Made by a program: the position numbers and the translations under genes. Of a stretch of 34,888 nucleotides of DNA, positions 26,424 to 33,103 are shown piece by piece. The stretch is from an uncultured Pseudomonadota bacterium (GTDB lineage Bacteria > Pseudomonadota > Alphaproteobacteria > RUG11792), in NCBI GenBank assembly GCA_902796345.1, contig CADBOF010000002.1:1-34888 (forward strand), given 5' to 3'. The notes beneath the pieces are model-generated. The model did no database searches. It saw nothing but the letters and a program-made list of their open reading frames with translations, and was not told the origin of the DNA. How positions within the stretch are numbered: the first letter of the stretch is position 1; every line of letters begins with the position of its first letter.

Positions 26424-27091
26424 ATTCCGGTAAATGGATAGTTTTATTAGGAGCTCCAGGGTGTGGCAAGGGTACGCAAAGCGAACTACTTGTCAACTCT
26501 GATTTTTCTTTTAAGGTAATTTGTGTTGGGGATATATTAAGGGAAAATCTTCAAACTGTTGTTCCTCAATTAGGAAAAACTGTTGGTGAAATAATCGGAA
26601 ACGGTACACTGTTGCCTGACGCTGTTATTGTTGATTTTGTAAAAAATGCAATGGCAAAAATAGACGATTTTTTAAACACGAACCTTATATTCGACGGTTT
26701 TCCAAGGACGCTAGGACAAGCTGAGGCGTTGTTGACTATGACAAAAGCATTAGGTCACAAAATATCGCACGTTATAAATTTTGAAATAGATGATGATGTT
26801 CTTGTAAAAAGAATAACTGGCCGGTCGAAGTGTAAAGACTGTGGAAAAATATACAATGATTACTTTAGTAAGCCAAAAATTTCTGGGGTATGTGATATAT
26901 GCGGATGTAAAGAGTTTGTCCGACGCTCAGACGACAACGAGACAGCTTTGAATAAGCGTTTGTCGGAGTATTACTCAAAAACCCAACCTCTTATTGAATT
27001 CTATAAAAATCTAAATTTGCTATATTCTGTGAAAGCAGACACCGATACGTCAATTGTTTACAAAAACGTAACTGAAATTCTCAGTAGATAA
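26420..27091 (+). CDS. adk: Adenylate kinase (zinc-binding lid form)
   Basis: Adk interconverts 2 ADP with ATP and AMP and keeps adenylate pools balanced. The 223-residue chain has the P-loop GAPGCGKGT (residues 11-19), the AMP-binding segment FDGFPRTLGQAEAL, and a long lid with Cys138, Cys141, Cys158 and Cys161, a complete zinc-binding set. The lid Arg and the RRSDDNETALNKRL segment are intact. The start overlaps the secY stop by four bases. It is the last gene of the cluster: a terminator follows at 27121-27150. Confidence 0.98.
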   Translation: MNSGKWIVLLGAPGCGKGTQSELLVNSDFSFKVICVGDILRENLQTVVPQLGKTVGEIIGNGTLLPDAVIVDFVKNAMAKIDDFLNTNLIFDGFPRTLGQAEALLTMTKALGHKISHVINFEIDDDVLVKRITGRSKCKDCGKIYNDYFSKPKISGVCDICGCKEFVRRSDDNETALNKRLSEYYSKTQPLIEFYKNLNLLYSVKADTDTSIVYKNVTEILSR

Positions 27092-27120
27092 AAACATTTT
27101 GGTTTAATTTCGACAGATGG

Positions 27121-27150
27121 GACTTGTCTCTTTTATGAGATAAGTCTTTT
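27121..27150 (+). terminator. Terminator closing the rpsL-adk gene cluster
   Basis: GACTTGTCTC (27121-27130) pairs with GAGATAAGTC (27137-27146), ten pairs with one G-U, around TTTTAT. Only four T follow before C, so the U-run is short. It lies 30 bases past the adk stop. Confidence 0.6.
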
Positions 27151-27234
27151 CGTCATATCGTAATAAAATTACAGATTTTTTATAAAAAACTATTGTAGAC
27201 AATAACACAATAGAAGTTTATGAATGTTTTATAT

Positions 27235-27307
27235 TTGACATTACAAAAAAACTACATTTAAAATATTGATCTAAAATATTGACACGCAAAATAATTTAAT
27301 GTATTTA
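27235..27307 (+). promoter_or_regulatory. Tandem promoter-like elements before the 27323 gene
   Basis: A perfect TTGACA (27235-27240) is followed after 18 bases by TAAAAT (27259-27264). A second perfect TTGACA (27279-27284) has TATTTA at 17 bases (27302-27307), a weaker -10. Between them AAAATATTGA occurs twice as a 13-base-spaced direct repeat (27260-27269, 27273-27282). The first pair gives a leader of about 50 bases. Confidence 0.45.
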
Positions 27308-27322
27308 TAATGTAGAGGTAGT

Positions 27323-28807
27323 ATGTTTTTCAAAAAAATGTTTATAAAAAAAATAGGTTTAATATTAATTTCGTTTTGTATATTAACGGTAAGCAATGAT
27401 TTATTAGGAACAGAGACAAAAGGTGAAGATTTAAATTTTTTAGCGGACAAAAATAGTGATGTTTATAAATGTGTTAGTTACAATATAGATCAAAATATAA
27501 ACATTGCGTCGGATTTGTATGGTAAAAATTATTGGGCATACAAAGCTATTACAGATAGAGAGGATCCTTTTTATTCCTCGATTGAGATTTTAAAACAAAT
27601 AGTTACTTTCATGTACAAATACACGATAAAAGAAAAGTGTTGTGTTTCGGATAAAATCAACATAACACTTTTTTTTACTAAGTATTTTGTCAACGGCTTT
27701 TTTGACGATTCAACGAGCGAAATTGACGGTAATGATTATTCAAGCAAATCGTTAGATGATCCGGTAATAAAAAGTATATTTGGAAAGATAAATTTTTTAT
27801 CGGTGTTTTATGGTATTTATTTTTGTTTTATACGTAACGAATATAATTTCGAAAAGGTTTGGAAATTGAGTATACGAGAAGTAGATAAAGAATTAAAATT
27901 ATCAAAATTACAATCAGGAATGAGTTTGTATGAATATCTGGTTGCAAAATTTAACAATGAACAAGACTTTAAAAACTACATAAAACATGATTGGATGTGT
28001 TATTTACAACAATTTAATGTATTATTTTATAATAAATGTGAGGTAATGCAGAGTATTTATAATAATAGCGTGTGTGGAAAGCTATTATCGTTGTTTTATT
28101 GTAATCTTAACCAGATTAAAATTTTTGAAGCAAAACTCAGGTATGTAAACTATTTTAATCTCAAACAGATGGCAAACCATCTTTATAACGAACAAAAAAA
28201 CAAAAATGGAAATTGTAATAAAGAAGCTTTGTTATTAGAAAAATTCAGGAAAGATGTTAGTAGCTGTAAAGAATTTTGTTTTAAGTATAATGAACTACTA
28301 CAAAAACACGGTTTTTATGATAGTGTATATAAAATTAATAACAACGACTACGATTTTGATTATATTTTTGTATTAAAAGAACTTCGTGAGAATAATAAAG
28401 ATAAAGCGTTTTCTTCTGACGAGTTCTTGAGTATTGCTGAGAAATCAATAATTTTTACAAAAAAACTGATTGATGAAGGAATTTTGATAAATACGGAATC
28501 CCGACTTTATGGAAATCCAAAAGTGATATTTAAAATTATGTGTGAATTAAAAAATTTTAAGCCTTATAAAAAAACACTTACTGTATTTTATCAGTTATTT
28601 AAAAGGTTTAGTGAGCTCCAATTAACTAATGTCTTTCCTTCTGTGGTAAGAAACATAGTGTTTTACTTGTTGCGTGGTACAAATAAATCGATAGAAGAAC
28701 TTGCCGACTACACAAAACGGAAAGATGCGTTTAGAACAACAAAAGATTTTTCAAAACTTATCGATGAAGAAGAAATAAAAAAATTTTTTGAGCCCTCGAA
28801 CAATTGA
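27323..28807 (+). CDS. Exported hypothetical protein, 494 residues
   Basis: I do not recognise a family. ATG 27323 has GAGG six bases upstream. Residues 1-29 are a signal peptide: Lys-rich start, hydrophobic core IGLILISFCILTV, cleavage near residue 29. The mature chain is rich in Asn, Lys, Tyr, Phe and Cys (about 15 Cys), with predicted helices and no clear transmembrane segment. Landmarks are KHDWMCYLQQF at 221-231, EVMQS at 240-244, AKLRY at 270-274, FNLK at 278-281, KHGF at 328-331 and ENNKD at 356-360. Similar landmarks occur in the two edge proteins (1-969 and 33104-34888), suggesting a family. The base composition is clearly more AT-rich than the ribosomal genes upstream. It has its own promoter elements and looks monocistronic. 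A secreted host-interaction protein is possible but unproven. Confidence 0.85.
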   Translation: MFFKKMFIKKIGLILISFCILTVSNDLLGTETKGEDLNFLADKNSDVYKCVSYNIDQNINIASDLYGKNYWAYKAITDREDPFYSSIEILKQIVTFMYKYTIKEKCCVSDKINITLFFTKYFVNGFFDDSTSEIDGNDYSSKSLDDPVIKSIFGKINFLSVFYGIYFCFIRNEYNFEKVWKLSIREVDKELKLSKLQSGMSLYEYLVAKFNNEQDFKNYIKHDWMCYLQQFNVLFYNKCEVMQSIYNNSVCGKLLSLFYCNLNQIKIFEAKLRYVNYFNLKQMANHLYNEQKNKNGNCNKEALLLEKFRKDVSSCKEFCFKYNELLQKHGFYDSVYKINNNDYDFDYIFVLKELRENNKDKAFSSDEFLSIAEKSIIFTKKLIDEGILINTESRLYGNPKVIFKIMCELKNFKPYKKTLTVFYQLFKRFSELQLTNVFPSVVRNIVFYLLRGTNKSIEELADYTKRKDAFRTTKDFSKLIDEEEIKKFFEPSNN

Positions 28808-28810
28808 TAT

Positions 28811-28835
28811 TGCAACAAACGACTGTTGTATTTAT
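28811..28835 (+). terminator. Weak terminator-like hairpin after the 27323 gene
   Basis: TGCAACA (28811-28817) pairs with TGTTGTA (28824-28830) around AACGAC, with one G-U, followed by TTTAT. It starts three bases after the stop codon. The stem is short and AT-rich. Confidence 0.35.
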
Positions 28836-28952
28836 ATCATTCTTGCAAAAATTTTATTGGGGCGTCTGTTATTACATATACAACCTTTGTTTTATACAAT
28901 TAAAACATTTCGTTTTTTGAAATGGCGTTGCAACAAAAGATTCTATATAAAG

Positions 28953-28982
28953 GTGAATTAAATTCACATGCTAACGTATAAT
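28953..28982 (+). promoter_or_regulatory. Operator-like palindrome overlapping a tyrS promoter
   Basis: GTGAATT-A-AATTCAC (28953-28967) is a perfect 15-base palindrome. A perfect TATAAT lies at 28977-28982, so the palindrome covers the -35 position and part of the spacer, a usual place for a repressor or activator. No TTGACA-like -35 is present. The transcript would have a leader of about 75 bases. Confidence 0.45.
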
Positions 28983-29015
28983 AAACTTAGTTTGTATTTT
29001 TTTGACGCGGACTAC

Positions 29016-29044
29016 TTCGGCATTAAAAAGTTTGGAATGCTGAG
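29016..29044 (+). other. Leader hairpin upstream of tyrS
   Basis: TTCGGCATT (29016-29024) pairs with AATGCTGAG (29036-29044) around an eleven-base loop, nine pairs with two G-U. It lies inside the inferred tyrS leader and ends about ten bases before the AGGA ribosome site. It has no U-run, so it is not a terminator; an effect on translation is only a possibility. No T-box features are seen. Confidence 0.3.
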
Positions 29045-29065
29045 ACGTTGGCACAGGATAATATT

Positions 29066-30274
29066 ATGGAATATAAATTTAAATCTGAGTTACTAAACGA
29101 ATTAAACAAAAGGCATTACATTTATCAAATGACAAATGCATCTGCTACTGATGAATTATTTTGTGGGAAAGAACCAATTGTTTTTTATATAGGTTATGAC
29201 CCTACCGCGAAAAGTTTACATGTCGGGCATCTTTTGTGGATAAAGCTTGTTAAAAAGTTACAAGATGCTGGTCACAGACCAATAGTTCTTTGCGGAGGTG
29301 CTACTGGTAAGATAGGTGATCCTACATGGAAAGAAACTCAACGTAAAATGCTGTCATATGACGCAATATTGGATAACATTAAATCAATTAATAACAAACT
29401 ATCAACACTAATTGATTTTGATGTTGAACATGGGGCAATTCCAGTAAATAACGATGATTGGCTTTCAAAACTTAAATATATTGATTTTCTCAGAGATTTT
29501 GGAGTATTGTTTTCAGTCAATAAAATGCTCGCAATGGATAGTGTTAGCGCAAGATTAGAACGGCAACAACATTTAAGCTTCTTGGAATTTAACTACATGA
29601 TTTTGCAAGCGTATGATTTTCTGCATCTGTTTGAAACATATAACTGTGTTTTGCAAATAGGCGGACAAGATCAGTGGTCAAACATGACGCATGGTGTTGA
29701 TTTAGTACGTCGTAAAACTAGCAAGGAGGTTTTTGGACTGTCAATTCCGTTGTTGCTCAACTCTGACGGCAAAAAAATGGGAAAAACAGAATCGGGTACG
29801 GTGTGGCTTGACGAAAACCTACTATCTCCGTTTGACTTCTGGCAATATTGGCGTAATGTCGATGACAGAGATGTTATTCAATTAATGGAAATTTTTACCG
29901 ACTTACCCTTAGATGAAATTGCAAAATATGTTGCATTTATTGGAACTTCAAAAATTAATGACGCCAAAATAGTTTTAGCCGATAGTATAACTTCTTTTGT
30001 GCATCCATCAGCAGATTTAAACGCAATTCATCAATCTGCGTCAGAAGGAGTCCATTCCGATGCTATCGAAGTAGTTAAGTTGAGCGCGTCAATGGCTTTA
30101 GACAAGGTTTTAAAGGAAGTTGGGCTTGCAGAAAGTGCAACGCAAGCAAAACGTCTTATTGAAGGTGGAGGGGTTAGAGTTGACAATGTGCCAACTGATA
30201 AATACGATACGTTAATTGATAAAGATTGTTTAATTTCTGTCGGTAAAAAGAAATTTAGAAAAATTACTTTTTAA
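29066..30274 (+). CDS. tyrS: Tyrosyl-tRNA synthetase
   Basis: TyrRS charges tRNA-Tyr. ATG 29066 has AGGA seven bases upstream and gives 402 residues; an upstream TTG at 29048 has no such support. The Rossmann fold has FYIGYDPTAKSLHVGHL, with the HIGH-like HVGHL at 52-56. Other marks are QIGGQDQWSNM for tyrosine recognition, the KMSKS-like KKMGKT near 236-241, and a C-terminal S4-type RNA-binding domain (QAKRLIEGGGVRVDNV). The length fits the bacterial TyrS type. It stands alone, with a predicted regulated promoter, and uppP follows 57 bases later. Confidence 0.97.
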   Translation: MEYKFKSELLNELNKRHYIYQMTNASATDELFCGKEPIVFYIGYDPTAKSLHVGHLLWIKLVKKLQDAGHRPIVLCGGATGKIGDPTWKETQRKMLSYDAILDNIKSINNKLSTLIDFDVEHGAIPVNNDDWLSKLKYIDFLRDFGVLFSVNKMLAMDSVSARLERQQHLSFLEFNYMILQAYDFLHLFETYNCVLQIGGQDQWSNMTHGVDLVRRKTSKEVFGLSIPLLLNSDGKKMGKTESGTVWLDENLLSPFDFWQYWRNVDDRDVIQLMEIFTDLPLDEIAKYVAFIGTSKINDAKIVLADSITSFVHPSADLNAIHQSASEGVHSDAIEVVKLSASMALDKVLKEVGLAESATQAKRLIEGGGVRVDNVPTDKYDTLIDKDCLISVGKKKFRKITF

Positions 30275-30331
30275 TGACTATCGGATGACGCCAGGTGTGC
30301 GTTATCCTAAAAAAAATGGATAGTGAACGCA

Positions 30332-31120
30332 ATGGATTTTTTCCAGACTTTTATTTTTAGTATTGTCCAGGGGGTTGGTGAGTTTTTACCAATAAGTTCT
30401 TCTGCGAATATGGATATTGTATCAAAAATACTTTCCGTAAGAGAGTTTGATTTTGGAATGAAAATAACATTCCACGCAGGCAGTCTTATTAGTCTGATAA
30501 TATATTTTAGAAAAACGCTTTGGCGTATTATTCTCGGTTTGTTCACCAATAATGTAAAACTTTCACAAACGGCTTTTAGTACATTAGTTTTAGCGACAAT
30601 TCCGGTTATTTTTGTAGGAGTTGTTGCACATAGTTTTATAAAAAATTTTAATTCAACGGTCGTCTCAGGGCTTATGCTTATAACGTTTGGAATTATTCTA
30701 TGGTTAAGCGATACTGTGTCGGGTAAGAAAATCGCACAACGTTGTACAACGTGCACGTATGTAAGAGATTTTTGTATAGGTATGGCTCAGTCAATGGCGT
30801 TTATTCCAGGTGTAAGTCGATTGGGGATATGCACAACTGCATGTAGATTGTTTGGACTTAATCGTAAACAAGCAATATCAATTTCGTTATTGCTTGCAAT
30901 ACCAAGTATTGCAGGTTCCTTGTGTATCGAAATAGTTAATATTTTAAAATCTGGTTTGCCATGTGAGTTTTCTTTCAACCATGCATTAGGTATAGCACTT
31001 ACTGGATTAATAGGGATTGTCGCTTTACCGATATGTGTAAAATATATGGAAAACCGCGGATTTTTTGGTATTATGTGTTACAGAATTATTATTGGACTTG
31101 CGACAATATTTTGGCTATGA
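30332..31120 (+). CDS. uppP: Undecaprenyl-diphosphatase (UppP/BacA family)
   Basis: UppP dephosphorylates undecaprenyl pyrophosphate to recycle the lipid carrier for peptidoglycan and O-antigen. The 262-residue protein from ATG 30332 has about seven to eight hydrophobic helices and the signature QGVGEFLPISSSANM near residues 13-27; GTG 30323 could add three residues. Deviations from the usual motifs are notable. TEFLP reads GEFLP, the His after the Ser-Ser pair reads Asn26, and PGVSRSGAT reads PGVSRLGICT, although the Arg and the Glu of EFLP remain. Catalysis may be altered. Its stop overlaps the next gene by four bases. Confidence 0.88.
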   Translation: MDFFQTFIFSIVQGVGEFLPISSSANMDIVSKILSVREFDFGMKITFHAGSLISLIIYFRKTLWRIILGLFTNNVKLSQTAFSTLVLATIPVIFVGVVAHSFIKNFNSTVVSGLMLITFGIILWLSDTVSGKKIAQRCTTCTYVRDFCIGMAQSMAFIPGVSRLGICTTACRLFGLNRKQAISISLLLAIPSIAGSLCIEIVNILKSGLPCEFSFNHALGIALTGLIGIVALPICVKYMENRGFFGIMCYRIIIGLATIFWL

Positions 31121-31656
31121 AATGGTTTTGTAGACTATTTCTATTTATATTTTCCGTTCAATCTGTAAATGCTGATAGTTTCAAGCAGAATGTTAATAAC
31201 TACATAACAATGTGGATTGATAAAAATCCTAAAGCTGTGAAACAGTATTTGTTAGCTAATATTAAAGAACCTTATTGCTGTTTTATGTATGGTACATTGT
31301 TTTTGTATGAAAAGAATATGAAAAAAGCTGATATATATATAACAAAAGCTGCCAATATGGGATTGCCGGAAGCTCTTAATTCAATAGGAGATGGATATTA
31401 TTCGGGAGATATAAGACCTAAGAATCATAAAAAAGCACTTGAGTATTATCGCTTGTCTGCTAAAAAGGGCTATGGCGTAGCTCAGTTTAATGCAGGTGTT
31501 GTTTTCTTAAAATATGCAAAAACTAAAAGGGGTGTTCGTAAGGCAATATATTGGCTGAATAAAGCAATAAATAATCCTCACATGAAAGAGTTTAAACCTT
31601 ATATACTTATATCCAAGAGAAATGCAATTGAAAAGCTTAAAAGTATTGAAAAATGA
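31117..31656 (+). CDS. Exported Sel1-repeat protein
   Basis: ATG 31117 overlaps the uppP stop by four bases (ATGA) and gives 179 residues; a longer frame from 31033 lies inside uppP. Residues 1-19 (MKWFCRLFLFIFSVQSVNA) form a clear signal peptide. The mature part has Sel1-like (TPR-type) repeats: EALNSIGDGYYSGDIRPKNH, then KKALEYYRLSAKKGYGVAQF and RKAIYWLNKAINN. Such solenoids mediate protein-protein contacts; some act in envelope homeostasis, others as host-directed factors. Its coupling with uppP and lnt favours an envelope role, though the partner is unknown. Confidence 0.85.
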   Translation: MKWFCRLFLFIFSVQSVNADSFKQNVNNYITMWIDKNPKAVKQYLLANIKEPYCCFMYGTLFLYEKNMKKADIYITKAANMGLPEALNSIGDGYYSGDIRPKNHKKALEYYRLSAKKGYGVAQFNAGVVFLKYAKTKRGVRKAIYWLNKAINNPHMKEFKPYILISKRNAIEKLKSIEK

Positions 31657-33025
31657 AATTAAAAATATAAAAACTCACGCTGAGTTTTTATTTGTTAAAT
31701 ATCCTAAATTATCTGCGTTTATATTGGGGTTGTGTTTGAGAAATTCATTTAACAAATCAGAACAATTTATATTTTTTTTGTTAGCAATACCGACACTTTT
31801 ACGTGTCCTAGAAATTAATCCTAAAATTAAGTCTTTTTTTATAGGATACTCGTTTGGATATGGTTATTTTTTTAGTACATTGTATTGGATTGCTAATTCA
31901 TGTAAATGCGTTGGAATGGGTAATTTAGGATACTTAGCTGTAATGTTCCTTGTTGCATATCTAGCATTATATCCCGCACTAACATGTTATTACTCACGTA
32001 AATTTAATTTAATTATTTTTCAACGAATATCATTTGCTATATTCTGGACTATATTCGAAATTATAAGGGGATTACTATTTACTGGTTTTCCGTGGAATTT
32101 AGCAGGATATGTAACATACAAAATACCTTACTTTGCTCAAATTGCTGATTTAGTTACAGTTTACGGCGTATCGTTTTTCCTATTGTTGGTTATTGTTTTA
32201 TTTACAAGAAAAACATATAAATATGCTTTTGCTTTAACAACAATTATTATTGTATATGGAATTTACAAAGTCGAATTGTGTAAAAGTTACACCAAAGAAG
32301 AATTGAATATATCTATAGTTCAACCATCTATTTCGCAACAGGAAAAATTTAATCCTAAAAAATTTTGGAATAATTTAGATTTACATATTGTTCTATCAAA
32401 ATTTGGCTCAGAGGAAAAAAGGTTAATAATATGGGCTGAAAGTGCGGTTGGTACAACACTTGAGCCACACCTTTTACAATATATTGCGTCACATATTGGA
32501 AACAATGAAATATTAATCACTGGAATTGACCGAGTTGAGAATAAAAAAATCTATAATAGTGTTATTGCTATGAATAATAAATGTAAAATTTTACAGATCT
32601 ATGATAAAAAACATTTGGTTCCATTTGGCGAATATGTTCCAGATTGGGTTTCAAAATTAGGATTACGTAAATTAACTGATGGGATGGAAAATTTTAGTAA
32701 AGGTTTTTTATGCAAAACTTTCAAGTTGTCAGGAATACCGCAATTTGATGTTAACATCTGTTACGAAATTGTGTTTCCGCGAGAAGTAACCTCTGATAAA
32801 AATTCAAAATGGATTTTAACAATAAGTAATGATGCTTGGTTCGGAAATAGTGATGCACATTATCAGCATATGAAAACAACATGTTTTAGAGCTATCGAAG
32901 AACGAAAACCAGTCATTCGATGTGCAAACAACGGCATTTCTTGCGTTATTGATCAAAAAGGCAGGATAATAAAAAAGCTTGATACCAATACAGTTGGTCT
33001 GATTGATCTTTCACTATTTTTGTAA
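31622..33025 (+). CDS. lnt: Apolipoprotein N-acyltransferase
   Basis: Lnt adds the third acyl chain to the N-terminal Cys of lipoproteins in the inner membrane, allowing export by Lol. The 467-residue protein has several N-terminal membrane helices (to about residue 215) and a C-terminal nitrilase-type domain. The catalytic triad is visible: Glu273 in WAESAVG (usually WPE), Lys329 in YDKKHLVPFGEYVP and Cys380 in NICYE. FTGFPWNLAGY is also typical. It is somewhat shorter than E. coli Lnt (512). Start ATG 31622 overlaps the Sel1 gene by 35 bases, a longer overlap than elsewhere here; a later TTG start cannot be excluded. Confidence 0.93.
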   Translation: MQLKSLKVLKNEIKNIKTHAEFLFVKYPKLSAFILGLCLRNSFNKSEQFIFFLLAIPTLLRVLEINPKIKSFFIGYSFGYGYFFSTLYWIANSCKCVGMGNLGYLAVMFLVAYLALYPALTCYYSRKFNLIIFQRISFAIFWTIFEIIRGLLFTGFPWNLAGYVTYKIPYFAQIADLVTVYGVSFFLLLVIVLFTRKTYKYAFALTTIIIVYGIYKVELCKSYTKEELNISIVQPSISQQEKFNPKKFWNNLDLHIVLSKFGSEEKRLIIWAESAVGTTLEPHLLQYIASHIGNNEILITGIDRVENKKIYNSVIAMNNKCKILQIYDKKHLVPFGEYVPDWVSKLGLRKLTDGMENFSKGFLCKTFKLSGIPQFDVNICYEIVFPREVTSDKNSKWILTISNDAWFGNSDAHYQHMKTTCFRAIEERKPVIRCANNGISCVIDQKGRIIKKLDTNTVGLIDLSLFL

Positions 33026-33028
33026 AAC

Positions 33029-33069
33029 AAAACAAAAATAGAGCTGTCTAGGCGTTCTATTTTTGTTTT
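33029..33069. terminator. Bidirectional terminator between lnt and the right-edge gene
   Basis: AAAACAAAAATAGA (33029-33042) and TCTATTTTTGTTTT (33056-33069) pair perfectly over 14 bases around a 13-base loop. A-rich and T-rich arms serve both strands, fitting the convergent genes on either side. It starts four bases after the lnt stop. Confidence 0.8.
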
Positions 33070-33103
33070 AATCTTATTTATTAATTTTAAATTTGTATAA
33101 TCA

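Noticed and set aside
28808-29065. T-box or other riboswitch in front of tyrS
   Set aside because: No T-box sequence, specifier loop or terminator/antiterminator pair; just one nine-pair hairpin and a palindrome.
30307-30756. Leftward frame of 149 residues opposite uppP
   Set aside because: uppP has family motifs on the other strand; the leftward product resembles nothing and has no ribosome site.
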